From Aplectana chamaeleonis (taxonomy: Eukaryota > Nematoda > Chromadorea > Rhabditida > Cosmocercidae), in the NCBI GenBank assembly GCA_029168955.1, contig JAPDOI010001521.1:105765-169764 (forward strand): a DNA stretch of 64,000 nt, written 5' to 3'. Positions 20,831 through 32,383 of the stretch are shown here, piece by piece (the stretch's first letter is position 1; each line of letters opens with the position of its first letter). Below the pieces are notes generated by a model that was not told the DNA's origin, ran no database searches, and saw only the letters and a list, made by a program, of their open reading frames with translations. The position numbers were made by a program, and so were the translations under genes.

Positions 20831-23800
20831 TTGAGCGAAAACGCCAGGAGAAGGAATCTGGCTTGGAAAGTAGCGAGAAATGTGAGCAGGGCATACAGAG
20901 TAGTGAGAAGGACGCACAGCGTGCGCGAATTTACAAAAAAAAATGAAAAGGAATCCTGCAGTCAGGAAAATGAGCGGATTTCGTCAACTGAAGAAGCCTA
21001 GCAAAACTAATAATGGTAAGTGATCGTTGATAATGGGGTGAGGCGCGCATAATGGTGCTCAGGTGTCGGTTATAGGCGAGATTGATTGAAATGCGATAAA
21101 ACTTAGTGAAGGTACATACCAGAAAATCTCTGGGCTTGTGGTAAATTTCGTAGAGGGTACGCCGTACGTGTTGTAAGAGTGCGATGCGTGTAGACCCTTT
21201 TTAGAGTCAGGCCAGTGTTCTGCACAATGTGGTGACTTAGATACAAGTTGACGCGCGGTGCGATATCGACTGGAACCCGTTGAAATAAGCTAATCGCGCA
21301 GCACCGCGCGTTTAGCAGGTACTCTTTTTGCTGTCTCTGCGTAAGTAGTGTTTGCAGAGCATTTCCATCACTCGCGGACCACGCGCGCGGCAAGGGGACA
21401 CTGTGCGCTGCACATCATACCATGCACGTTTACCGCTGCATGCACGCTTATCGCTGCACGCATAGTTAAGTAATGCTGCAGCGGTGAGCGGACGCGCAGC
21501 GCCGCACCATTTTCGGGCGCGGCGCAACACATGTTCCGGCTCCTTATGCATTACTACCTGAATAACGCTGCAGTGGTATGGCTCGGTGCAACACGCAGCG
21601 CGCGTCACATCCGTTGTTTTGTACTAAAGTTTAATGCCGGCTTTCGTAATGAAGCATCGCATTTTAAAATCGCGTTGTTAGTTATAGTTTTTTTATGAGT
21701 GAAGTTTTTTAGTGATCTCATATTTGTTGTAATGCTCGATGCTGACCTCTCGCTTCACGCTCGCTCGTGACTGTCATTATCTTACCAGGATCGGTCTCTC
21801 CCACAGAAATCTTTCGAGATTGTTCTTCTAAGTTTCGAGGTTTTTGGAGACTCCCAAGATCATTCTCGGACAATACGCCGAGCAGAGCACAAGCAGTGGA
21901 TGTGATCGCCGCTTTCTGGTGTGCGGTTTCGTCAAAAAGCTGGTTCAAAACACCACGAAGGATGTGTTAGAGTGCGAATCTCTCCGCGCTGCGTCAAGTG
22001 TTCCAAGACGGTTTATTCGGATTATGGGAATACGATGCAAAAGAATGTTCCACCTTCCTTGCTTCACGCGTGCTTACCGCTTCAAGCCTTTTGGCACTGA
22101 AACGCACTCTGACGCGCCGCTCGGAGTCCATAGTATAAACGACGGCTAAAAGACGTCACAGAAACAAGCGACGCGATTTATTAAGAGGTGCGCCCCGACG
22201 CGACCGTGCGCGGTGGAAGTATAATCATACACCAATGCAGCTGTTCTTCACTCATTCACTTCAATGTTTCCATGATTTTATTGATATTTTGTCATCTTCA
22301 AAGTTCATCGTTCGCTCGTGCACGAGATGGAGACAAGCAGTGAATCTGTTTTGGAATAGAGAGTACTTTTTTTCTCGTAATCGCCGTTTTTCATGTCGTT
22401 TCTTCCATTTCGCTTTTGACCTAATGGTTTCACGTTTCTGACTTTATTAAATGACATGGCATCGATTTCCTCTCGAATCTGTGGAATCGTATGCTCACGT
22501 CTCCGTGAAGGCTAACTTGGCGTTGTTGCGGACACTTTTGACTTTGAATGTTATGATTTTAGTGTTTGATTGAATTCCAATCTCTGCAACGGCCGGTATG
22601 TTGATGACCTTTGATCCATAGAGACTTTTTTGACTGTTTCCAATTTGTAGTGATAGTCGCCCGTCGTTGAACGGATCCTAGAAAGAGCCGTTAATCAAAA
22701 AGTTCCTTAGGCGTCGTATGTTCACTACCCTTCTGGAGGAAACGTGTCAAACCAGGTAAATTGCGGACGGTGAGTGATATAATCAATTATCGCTTCGACG
22801 TGATCGCTGCTCGGTTGGTCATTTCAAACAGCAGCCGACAGCCCGGGGTTCTCCTCCCTGCTTGTGTTTGGCAATTCGCTGTTACTTTTCCATCTCAAAT
22901 GTGAGTTTTTTCTCTAGTTTTTTTTTGTTAATGTTCATCACCTTAGCAGTGCTTATTTCCAGGGGCCGCAAGCTACTCACCAAAACATAGAACACTGATG
23001 GTGAGAGCAACTGCATAAGCTCATCTCTCAGCAACTGCATAAGCTCATCTCTGGGAAAAATTCGAAGTGAGCTCATGCATATTTTTTACTGCCACAAATT
23101 GCACATGGCGTAGTAAGCGTGCCATAAACTGCAACGGTGTAGTAGCCCACAACACGTGCGCTTTTACGCGCAAGTACAAATAGCGCGCTACAACTGCTGA
23201 CTTTGCCGAATTCGCTCATTTCCTCATCATTCGTTTTCAGCTGATCGAAAAATGCATCTTCTATGTTACCTTTGTGCCACTTGTGTGACTGGAACACACA
23301 AATGATGAGGGTCTAACAGAATGCTGAAAAATCCGAATCTTATACTATTAGCTTGGCTTGAAAGTTCTGCAATCGTCTAAAGCAAGGCTGTAAACTTGGT
23401 GTTTCATGAAATTTAGGAACGTTAGAAAATTCTATTTTTTGGCTCTTCTAGAATCTTTTTGTTCTATAAAAATTAGCAAGAATCAGGGAAACAAGACCTG
23501 CTCGTAGCCTCTTTTGTTTTCAAGGATAACATAGAATTACTTGGATGGAAAGCATCAGTACGAATAAAAGGCTTAGGTTCTGCTCTCTTTGATGCCTTAA
23601 ACGCTTTTCTGTACATGTCTAGAGAAACATGCGATGTCCCACGAAAGCCTGAGGACTAGCCTGACACGAAATTCGAAGAACACTTTACGCACTACTTTTG
23701 CTGGTGATGCTTTGGTATGGCTGTAGCCTGGGGCCGCATGCATCAACGCGCCGGGTTGGGGCAGGGGCAGGGCAGTCGGTACCTTTGACCATCGCAGTGC

Positions 23801-24140
23801 GAGGGCAGTAGAACATCTGAACAATCGTGCCCCAGCAGTGTTTCCCGCTGCTCTAGCTGCCCCAGCCTCCTAAAGAGTCATCACCAGTGCCTAAGGCAAT
23901 TTAGACTAATGATTGCTCAATCAAAGGGAAAGAAAGTGCTTTTGACGAAAGTAGAATGCCCAAGTTATCGCCATAATTATGATACTCTGAAATCAAAGTT
24001 TTAACACCAATTTTTTCTCATACTTGCTCCTACTACTGTAAAGTTTCCAGGAGCGCGGGGATATATGGTAACTGTGCCTTCAAGCTAAACTCTGTGTGGA
24101 CGTCGAAAACGGTGTCACCGGAGTGCCACTGTAACTACTT
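20831..24140. other. 3.3 kb mostly without recognisable repeats; weak coding-like frame inside
   Basis: This is the longest stretch free of obvious mobile elements, bracketed at a distance by the two inverted V elements. It has GCATGCACGCTTATCGCTGC-like near-duplicates at 21421-21462 and a 23-bp direct duplication (GCAACTGCATAAGCTCATCT) at about 23009 and 23032. Frames are short. The most protein-like is 21948-21718 on the minus strand, listed separately. Confidence 0.4.
21718..21948 (-). CDS. Weak candidate exon, 76 codons, unknown
   Basis: The frame has balanced composition with A-, L-, E- and K-rich segments (for example ITSTACALLGVLSENDLG near the start and QSRKISVGETDPGKIM in the middle). 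That is less biased than the surrounding shadow frames. I recognise no domain. The first Met is not supported by a splice or initiation signal, and the frame lies between two stops only slightly further apart. It could be one exon of a gene whose other exons I cannot see, or chance. A plus-strand frame (21844-22149) overlaps it, which weakens the case. Confidence 0.13.
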   Translation of the reverse strand: MNQLFDETAHQKAAITSTACALLGVLSENDLGSLQKPRNLEEQSRKISVGETDPGKIMTVTSEREARGQHRALQQI

Positions 24141-24659
24141 TGCATGTCTGTGCCTATTGTGGTGCGCGCGAAGCGATTTGGTTTTGAATCGGCCACGCGC
24201 GCAACCCCTTTTTCGAAATCTCAGTTCAGAGTGAACGCAGAAATTAGGGCTAAGTTGCATTGAAAAGAGCGTCAAAAGTTGGGTATGCAACCCAAAAATG
24301 GTTTGGAACGGCTTACTGGTTTTCGAGAAAAAATTGAAAACCCGCTCGTTTTTGTTGTTAATCTACTTTTTTTTTCAGACGGCGTTCACGATCTTGCGGG
24401 TACACTTGAAATTGAGCTAGGAAGCTCATTTTTGGACAGGAGACTGGAAATGGGTGCAGGTCGCTCCTATTCCATTTTGAACTTGATACCTTAACTTTGA
24501 AGGGTACCTCAAAATCGTGGGTTTACATACTAAATTAGCCGTGGAGCACGAAAACTGCTTGTACATGATACGGCTGTGGAGACCAAGGTGTGGGGTGGAT
24601 CTGCAGTCAGCTAACACAGGTCGACGGAGGTAAGTACGGAACTTGTCAGAATTCGTACT

Positions 24660-25020
24660 CGTGACACGAAATTGATCGATAATCAATATTATCGATTTTC
24701 GAGCTTTTTGCAAAAAATGCGGCGTGGAGTGGTGATTGCTGATAGGATTTGTTTTCTTGGTAGGGAAATTTCGCTCAATAGTCATTATCGATAAGTACCA
24801 ATCAATAATATTGATTTTTATTGCCTGTTGGACAAAATGCGGCAGTGATTTTTGATTGTTGATGGCTTTAAGTCACTTGTTCGGGAAATTCTTCTCACCA
24901 TGCAAGATCAAATATTAATTATCAATTATATCGAGTTATCACATGTTGCTCGAAATGCAGCAATAAGTGGTATTTTTTATGGTTTTGGGTCATAGGTTAC
25001 AAAAATTGTACTCATACGAC
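24660..25020 (+). repeat. Degenerate tandem repeat of about 120 bp, 3 units
   Basis: Each unit has an ATCGATAA / TATTAATTAT AT-rich segment, then GAAATGCRGC-like words, then GGGAAATTT-like or GGGTCATAGG words. It is strongly decayed, but the order of words is kept in all three. Confidence 0.6.
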
Positions 25021-25083
25021 AATATCGGTTGTCAGATGTTTCATCATTCCAAAATGGAAATTGTGGAGCAAAATTGGAGTCAG

Positions 25084-25625
25084 AAAGGGAACCTTCGGGA
25101 AAAATATGTGAAATTTCTGAAAATTTAGCTTCCTGGCAAAAATAACGATTTGGTAATGATAAAAAAAAAGTTTTAAAAATGTCTTGAAATATCTTAAAGA
25201 GATTTGGCGTAAAATAGCCTGAAAAAGGTAGGAAATGAAGTGAAATAACCAAAAATGTGATTTGGTGGTCGATCATTTCAAGAGCTTCTCCGTTAAACTT
25301 ATCAAAACAAAATCATGCGCGCAACGGAAACTTTAAGCCATTTTTGAAAGCTGCAATAAGGGAATCAGCATAGGTCAAGCTAGGTGAACGCAACGTTCCA
25401 TTCCATATCGTGCTTGATTTCGTTTTGATAAGTTTAACGGAGAAGCTTTGAAATGATCGACCACCAAATCACATTTTGGTTATTTCACTTCATTTCCTAC
25501 CTTTTTTCAGGCTATTTTACGCCAAATCTCTTTTTTAAGATATTTCAAGACATTTTTAAAACTTTTTTTATCATTACCAAATCGTTACTTTTGCCAGGAA
25601 GCTAAATTTTCAGAATTCTCTTATG
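25084..25625. repeat. Palindrome of composite element, copy 1
   Basis: The arms are about 240 bp. Landmarks are CGTTAAACTTATCAAAAC at 25292 and GTTTTGATAAGTTTAACG at 25423. The loop (about 75 bp) carries GAATCAGCATAGGTCAAGCT, which is also the loop of the palindrome at 32384-33079. The right arm stops at AAATTTTCAGAA, while the left arm extends about 35 bp further out. Confidence 0.92.
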
Positions 25626-25779
25626 TATTAATACACAATATATCGTTGCGATTAGAAGAGACTAGTTAGCAGTACTAGAAGCTGATAAATTCACTAAGAT
25701 GGTAAAATCGCTCCCGTTTTTTTTTGCTGATCACAAGAATCATTTCTTGGTATAGGTCTATAGTATGCTTTTACATTTT

Positions 25780-25950
25780 CAGATTTTTTTCGATTATTCG
25801 ACTTTTCGAATAATTCGCAATTTTGACGTACTCGAATACTCGACTTTTCGAATAATTCGGGATTTTTAACTTTTCGGATATTCGACTTTTCGAATATTCG
25901 AAGTCGACTTTCAATCGAATGATTTTCGAATCATTCGATTCGGTCGAATA
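25780..25950. repeat. TTCGAATA low-complexity tract
   Basis: Irregular repeats of CGACTTTTCGAATAATTCG and related words. Partially self-complementary because TTCGAA is palindromic. No gene. Confidence 0.85.
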
Positions 25951-26415
25951 TAGTGTATAGTGCATAATGCGGGTGTTTTTGCTCTTTTTGTTGACACTTT
26001 CTATTATCTGTGTGCTAGTTATTCTGTGTACTGATTGAACCGTTGCTTTCTGTCTAATAGTTCACGTATTTGATAACAAAAATGTTCATAAAGTTCTTTG
26101 CCATGATTTTTTTAATTTGCAACATCAGAGATGTACTAAAGTAGGAGTCGAACACGAGTGTGGAACAAAATTATTCAAGCGAGTGAAATTTGAGGAGAAC
26201 GAGTAAAATACTAGTATGTTTTAGAGAGCAGAATACCAAAAGGTTCGAATCCAAATTTTTTTTGCCGTACAACATGATGAGAGAACACAATGTGCAGGAT
26301 GAAAAATGGGTCGAGCTTGAACAAGCTCACTGAAATTGGCTCCTCAGAATGTGCCAGTATTGTGCAGCTTTGTTACAGGGGAATTTGCCAGTTTTGGGGA
26401 ATAACCAGTACTCGA
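25951..26415. other. No feature recognised
   Basis: A GGTTCGAATCC word followed by a T run at 26240-26260 mimics a tRNA T-loop plus Pol III stop, but no cloverleaf can be drawn upstream. Confidence 0.4.
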
Positions 26416-26419
26416 GCTG

Positions 26420-26735
26420 AACTGTAGCTTTCTTGCGTAAGTCGTGTTTTCTGCATTGTCGCCATCCCCTCGCGGTCTGATAGCATTTTGAAGTTCCGGG
26501 TCCTGTATAACACGAAGTTTTATAAATTTGGGCATGAACAATTAAGCTCGAAACGGGCTACATTGCAATGAAGCTCGATGGCTTGAGCTTCATTGCAATG
26601 CAGCCCATCTCGAGCTTCATTGATCATGCCGAAATTTGGAAAATTTTGCGTTATACTGGTCACGAACACTTGCAAATGCTATCAGATCTTAGTGCATGGC
26701 GAAAATGGAGAAAAAACGGCATTTAGAAAAGAATA
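26420..26735. mobile_element. Palindromic MITE, about 150-bp arms
   Basis: The centre is CATTGCAATGAAGCTCGATG (26563) against GAGCTTCATTGCAATGCAGC (26583). Pairing extends outward through GGCATGAACAATTAAGC against GCTTCATTGATCATGCC, and TGATAGCATTTTG against TGCAAATGCTATCA. Outer parts are more diverged than the centre. Confidence 0.85.
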
Positions 26736-26900
26736 CCAGAGAGTTCTAGTGGAACACTGGAGAGTTCCAGAAGATTACTGGAGATTTTTGGCAAATTACG
26801 TTAGAATTCTAGCAGAATACCAGAGAATTTTGCCAAAATTTCTCCCTTTTTTGCCAAATTTCTCTGGTAATCTACAAAATTTTGATGGTAATCTCCAGAC
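26736..26900 (+). repeat. Diffuse CCAGAGAATT repeat tract
   Basis: Loose repeats of TACCAGAGARTT and GGAGATTT words. Same vocabulary as 19960-20830 and 61080-61290. Confidence 0.65.
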
Positions 26901-26984
26901 CTGAGGAGATATTGCTTCTCGTCGAGATCATTCAATCGCGAGGACTGAAATTGCACTGCTACGCGGCTGCCGCGTGGATGTTTT

Positions 26985-27119
26985 GCTGTGCGAATTATAG
27001 CGACGATACGTTGCTCCGGAATGGCTTTAAGACGCTATTCGTACACTACAACGCCAGCGCATCACGAGCGTGACGTGCGGGAGTGTCGCTCGACGACGCC
27101 TGACGACAATACAGCGCAG
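26985..27119. mobile_element. Fragment of GGCGCTATTCATACT-ended MITE (family N)
   Basis: GACGCTATTCGTACACTACAACGCCAGCGC (27031-27060) and GACGCGCGTGATGCC (27121) match the ends of the complete family N element at 36963-37367. The piece has no matching left end. Confidence 0.55.
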
Positions 27120-28735
27120 GACGCGCGTGATGCCAGCTACGCATGGGTGCGGTAATGTGTCGCGGGAAGTATGAAATCGGCAATGCCGGTATACACACAC
27201 CCGCATGCACGCACCACGCTTACACTCACGTGCGACTGCCAAAACACATTCATGCGCTAGCGCGTGTATATAAGCGCACGCACGCACGCGCACGGCGTAT
27301 ATATCCATGCGCATGGCTCGCATGTACACGCGCACACTAACAAATATGCGAAAATCTATGCACGCTAACGGATGCTCATGCACTCGCATGCTAGCGCCTG
27401 TACAGAAGCGTTCCATAGCACTCTAACGGGTGCACAGACACGCGCGCACACAAACAAGCACAAATGCTAAGGCACATGTACGCGCATGTGATCGTAATTT
27501 TACGCGAGTAAAATCTTCGCCCACGCACACGCGGTTGTGTATATATATACACATATGGCTCGCATAAACATGCACGCACGTACGAATCTGCGCGCATCTA
27601 CGCGCACTCACGGATATCGTGCTTCGCACGACTGGCTACGCTCTGGAATGTCTATCATTCATATCTACCGTAAATCGATGCGCCTGACATCCATGGGTGC
27701 GGTCACAAATTGCGGGAAGTATGAAAGCGGCAGTACTGGTGTACACTTACCCGCATGCGCGCATCACGCTTGCACTCACGCGCGTTTGCCAAAGCACATT
27801 CATGTGCTATACACGCACACACGCAGGTATAAGCAAGCGCATGGCTCGTATATACGGGCACGCTGGTCTAAACACGTTCACGTACATGCCCGCTCACGGG
27901 GGCTCATGCGCGCGCCTATACAGTGGCGCACACACGTGCACAAACACAAGCCCATTATCGCGCTATTCCGCGTACACTTATACGCGAGCAACCACGCGGG
28001 CACATTTGCTAGTGCACGTGCACGCGCATGTTCAGGTTTTTAAACGCCCGCTCAAACACTAGCGAATTCTGGCGCTCTTACGCTTAGACGATTGCGCGTG
28101 TATGTACACGCACGCACGCGCGTACACGCGCTCACAAACTGGATCAAATCCTTGCATGTGAACAGATGCGCGCAGTGTAGACATGGACACCCAAGTGCGC
28201 AAGCTACAGCACTCGCATGTAAGCGTGCACAAGCATGAGCATATTCTAGAGTCCTTAAGAGTGCGCAGTTGTGCGTGTATATACATACACACGCATGCGT
28301 CCTCTAATTCGGAGCCAATTTTTTTCTGCTTCTTCGCGCACCTGTGCGCAGCGAGGAAGTGTGGGGGAGAAGGAGACGCAGCATACGCGCCGGGCGCACC
28401 CGCTGAACGGAAATAAGTTCCACTCAAAAATAGACGCCATTGGCCGATTTATGTCGGAAGTATAAGGTTCCAGACCTTCTATAGCATTCATAACTTGGTG
28501 TTAGCACAGCGGGGGGGGTGGCGTTACGATGCGATGCACTTTGCCACGCCCATTTTACCTGGGTTTTCTCTTCCCTTCCAAAATCAGGAGTTGTTGCGGC
28601 ACGGGAAAATGGGCGTGGCCAGGTGCGATACCACAGTGACCCCCCGTTAGGATAGCACCCATAACTTGTTTCCCTTTTCTGAAATTACCCATCCAAGTAC
28701 GGCTTGAAAGAGATAAAGGGTCTGACTCCGAGGCA
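27120..28735 (-). mobile_element. Element V, copy 2 (inverted relative to 18184-19870)
   Basis: Blocks shared with copy 1, in reverse order: ATGGGTGCGGT (27142 and 27694, an internal direct duplication), CACGACTGGCTACGCTCTGGA (27626), the CA/CG-rich array (27180-28300), GCAGCGAGGAAGTGTGGGGG (28347), the family G MITE (28503-28660) and the TAAAGGGTCTGACTCCGAGG end block (28714). The GC/CA frames of 120-170 codons are array shadows. The internal duplication suggests one copy has inserted into or recombined with another. Confidence 0.78.
28503..28660. mobile_element. MITE family G, copy 2
   Basis: G8 run after CACAGC at 28511, inner blocks CCACGCCCATTTT (28545) and AAAATGGGCGTGG (28606), and C6 run near 28639. 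Part of element V copy 2. Confidence 0.85.
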
Positions 28736-29317
28736 TGCCACCATGCAGTGGATTGTCTCTGGCAAACGTTGGCTAGACGCCCCATAGTACCGCCCACTTT
28801 TTGAACTCTAGCGCAACTTTCACCATAATAGCCGACGTCCGGGTGTGACGTCATTATGGTGATTTTTCCATAAAAAAGTAGCCTGATATCAAGCTACATC
28901 TCCACAGCGAAAAGTTACGTGAATCGACGTGTGGCGACGTGAGGCTACGTGCCAATCGGCTCTTTGATCGATTTTATTTTTATCACCGGCATCCGATTGG
29001 ATTGACCTGTTTCCTATTTTGATTCTTCTGTCTTGCTTCCTTACTATTAGCTTGAAAAAGGCAATTATTTTGCATCTTCGTCAGAATCTCGCTCACGTGG
29101 GATATTATGCTCCAAACATGGCGGATATTGACGGGAGCTTGCGCGTGTGGTATTTGAAGCACCTTTCCCTTATTTTCAGCCGGTTGAAGTCAGGCTCATT
29201 TTGTCAAAATCTCTTTATAACTCCTATATTTTATCGTGAACGATCGCTCCGGTGCTTGCTTTGCCCGTACTCATCTGAGCGATATAAGCTTTACGTACAG
29301 TTAGATCCGTCGCTTGT
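28736..29317. other. No gene recognised; small hairpin at 28819-28862
   Basis: TTCACCATAATAGCCGACGT pairs imperfectly with GACGTCATTATGGTGA. The plus frame 29019-29339 has an ordinary composition, but no domain, splice border or start context supports it. Confidence 0.4.
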
Positions 29318-29486
29318 TTCCTCAAGAAAAAACATTTAAATCTTACCCGTGGCTGTCGCGAGCGGTCGAAATCTCACCGCCTGCTGCTCTTCACTCGGCC
29401 TGAGTCGATTAGTTGCCCGGCGTACGCGACCGCCGCGCCAGCCGCGGGTGAGATTTAAATGGTTTCCCTCGAGGAAACAAGCAGCG
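29318..29486. mobile_element. MITE family M, copy 2
   Basis: CTTGTTTCCTCAAGAAAAAA and CATTTAAATCTTACCCGTGG on the left face CCGCGGGTGAGATTTAAATG and CCCTCGAGGAAACAAGC on the right. Terminal repeats are about 45 bp with few mismatches. This is the better preserved of the two copies seen. Confidence 0.88.
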
Positions 29487-31020
29487 GAACTAACTATATC
29501 TATTCATTTCCGCTCCGACGGATCTTCATTCTATGTTTTTGACACACGCTGATATTCTTCCGGAATACTGTTATCATATTAATCCATCTGATTTTCTTGC
29601 ATAAAATTGAAGATTGCCTTCCACTTATTGCAGAAATTCACCCGCATTGAGCTATTTTTTGGTTTGCCACAGTTTCTATGTGTATATTTGCGACAGGGCT
29701 GTGCGTATATTGAAATTTGGTTACAGTAAATTGCAAGTTTCAGAATACTCGCAATTATTAAGTGATAATGATAATTAAGCCCGCAGACAGCCCTTAACCC
29801 ATTCACGACCACGCCTAATTCTGGGTGACTGCACGTTCGGACCACATACAATATTGCGTTACAGTACGCAAGCTCGAATGGCACGCCACCGAAAGTCGAT
29901 TTTCGTTTTTCATGTTCCTAGTGAAACTTTTTATGAAGTAAATATTGTACCAGGTATCCCGCTCATAGAACTCTTTCTATCATAAGAAAAAACTGCCTGA
30001 AATCACGGTCATGGTTTGGTCATGGTTGATGAAAAAGTTTAAATTGAAGAAAATCGATGTTTCGGGGTCATGGTAGTGGCACGTTTTTAGATGAACAGAA
30101 CGGGATTTCAATTCAGGGCTCCTGCTGACAAAGCTAATAAATGGTAGTAAAAGAGAAAAGATTTCATTATGCGCTCGCGAAATCGTTTTTGCCACGATTT
30201 TTTTGTATTGAGCCCCAGCTATTTTCACAAGCGTTTGAACATTGTGCTTCTGTGAAGCTGCTGACGGACCACGATTTCCGCAGTAGAGTCTAGGACAGCT
30301 TAGACATTGAACAGGAGCCAGCTAGCGGAATCGTCCTTGTGGCAGAGAAATCGATTTTTGGAAAGCGTGTCCCACCAGAGGGACACGCGGTGCTCAATCA
30401 AGGTCCAGAGCTGTGCCACCCCAACTTATAGGTACAACATGCCTGTGTTGCTAGATATGAACGCTTCTTAATATTCGTGAAATTCCGCTCTGGACGGAGC
30501 GTTTTCGCCTTAACCCAATATTATACCTCCATTCTGCGACTGCGACAGGTTCACTCATCTGTTACGAATCGTTTCGGAAACCACACTCTCACCTTGAAAA
30601 GAGCTGTCGCGGGAACACTTTACATGCGCCGGCCACTTCGCACGGTTGTACTTGGGCGTTAGGACCCGAGTAGACTCTCGCCGCTGAAAGACGCGTCAGC
30701 ATGCAATGGAGGGAGATCGATCGTGCTATGCGGCACCGCATTATCGGAACTCCTCCATTGCCTATTGCCGCACCTTCGCGCGGCGAGACTATATTTGAAC
30801 CCTTATACACTCAAATGTTAAAACCGTGTGCCTGCAACAGCGTCGGAGTGATTGGCCTAGTGCAGATTTCCTCTGTTTTCCCATCCTTTCTTTTGTAGTT
30901 ATTTCTTTCAATTCTCTCCTGGTGTCTTCATCTTATCTTTAAATGTATGAATCTTATGGCATGCCTCTTTATAGAACTGCACCTGAACTGATTTGATTTT
31001 AGATATCACTGAACTACTAA
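29487..31020. other. 1.5 kb without recognised features
   Basis: Only short overlapping frames on both strands. No tandem or inverted repeats are obvious apart from short words. Confidence 0.4.
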
Positions 31021-31033
31021 CCATATGTATTGT

Positions 31034-31054
31034 GGTGCGCGCGAAGCGCGCACC
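31034..31054. repeat. GCGAAGC mini-hairpin in R module
   Basis: Stem GGTGCGCGC, loop GAA, stem GCGCGCACC. The copy at 54742-54762 has GGTGAGCGC and GCGCTCACC, that is a C-to-A change balanced by G-to-T on the other side. The apex GCGAAGC is a sequence known for exceptional stability as a DNA mini-hairpin. Confidence 0.92.
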
Positions 31055-31561
31055 AGATTTGGCTTTAACTCGCCCATGCGCAACTTTGCGATTCCGGAAT
31101 CAGCGTTCAGAGTAACTGTGGAGATGCGGTTTTCTCTCCATTGGAGAGACCGTAAAAAGTCGGTGTACGCACCGAAAAATGGTTTGGAATGGTTTCTTGG
31201 CACCCGAGAAAGTGGAGAAAACCAAGTGATTGTGGTCGAAAAACTGTTAATCTCCTTTTTTTCCAGACGGCATTCGCGATCTTGTTGCAACACATAAAAT
31301 TTAGCTAGGAAGTAATTTTTTTGGCAGGAGGCTGGAAATGGATGCAGCTAGCTCCTATTCAATGTTGGAGCTGAAAGCTCAACTTTAGCGGAACCTCAAA
31401 ATTGAGGGCCAAGACGGGTAAAAACATGTAAACGTGTTATTGTAAACCATCCGACGCTCACTGAACTTTAAAAATGGACTAATGAAAATCAACACAGCTG
31501 ATGATAGGCTTCTGCCCAGGATTGTTTCCTCCTTGAGACGGTTGGTGTGAATAAGATTTGA

Positions 31562-32234
31562 GGAGTGCGCAGGGCGCAGCAGAAAGTGCGCGAGCCTCCA
31601 GCGGGAATGCGCAGTACGCCGTAAAAAGTTTGTGGAACCTCAGTGCGAATGCGCAGAACGCTGTAGAAAGTGTGCGGGCCCCAGTGGGAGAGCGCAGGAC
31701 GCTGTAAAAATGTACGGGACCACAGTGGGAGGTGCAGGACGCTGTAAAATCTACGGAACCACAGTGGGAGTTAGCAGAACGCCGCAGAAAGGGTGTGCGA
31801 CCGGAACGAGAGTGTGCCGTACGCCGTAGAAAGTCTGCGGGACCCAACTGGAAGTGCGCAGGACGCCGTAGAAAGTGTGCGGGCCCCAGTGGGAGTGCGC
31901 AGGGCGCTGTAAAAATGTACGGGACCACAGTGGAAGTGTGCAGGACGCCGCAGAAAGTGTGTGGGACCGGAATGAGAGTGCGCCGGACGCCGTAGAATGT
32001 GTGCGAGACCCAAGCGGAAGTGCGCAGGACGCCGTAGAAAGTGTGTGAGACCGGAATGAGAGTGCGCCGAATGCCGCAGAAAGTGTGCGGCCCAAAAGTG
32101 GGAGTGCACAGGACGCCAAAGAAAGTGTGCGGGACCCAGTGGGAAAGCGCATGACGCCGCAAAAAGTGAACGGGACACCACTGGAAGTGCGCACGATGCC
32201 GTAAAACGTGTACGGGACCTGAGTAGGAAAGAGA
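31562..32234 (-). repeat. 42-bp array B1, about 16 units
   Basis: Units read GGACGCCGTAGAAAGTGTGC-GGGACC-AGTGGGAGTGCGC with variants carrying GCTGTAAAAATGTACGGGAC. The 42-bp unit is two diverged 21-bp halves, each ending near GTGCG. Minus-strand frames of 147, 163 and 227 codons with 14-residue periods (LRTP..HTFYGV-like) are by-products. Confidence 0.95.
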
Positions 32235-32383
32235 GGGTCGTTTTTTTATGTCTGCTGGTCACAATTTTTGGGAGTTATAGTCGTCCGACCACACCGATCG
32301 GTAATGATTTAATTATTTACCGTAGGCAAAAGCTTTCACAAAGGTTTTGCCTCTCCAGAATCGCTAAGCAAAAATCAGGTCAT

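Larger units (their letters stand above)
24148..25630 (+). mobile_element. Composite element (R module, tandem, palindrome), copy 1
   Basis: The 5' module R (24148-24530) begins TATTGTGGTGCGCGCGAAGC and matches 31026-31460 and 54734-55200. Here the right half of the R hairpin is deleted. A degenerate three-fold repeat of about 120 bp follows (24660-25020, with AAAAATGCGG and ATCGATAA / TATTGAT words), where the other copies have 42-bp arrays. The 3' palindrome (25084-25625) has arms ending GGCAAAA-AACGATTTGG and CCAAATCGTTACTTTTGCC around a loop containing CAGCATAGGTCAAGCTA. All three copies have the same order and orientation and end shortly after CCAGGAAGCT. Confidence 0.85.

Noticed and set aside
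26230..26265. tRNA-like T-loop GGTTCGAATCC followed by a T run
   Set aside because: The flanking bases cannot form the T stem, no D-loop box lies at the right distance upstream, and no acceptor stem pairs.
31479..32262. Frames of 147-227 codons on the minus strand
   Set aside because: By-products of array B1.
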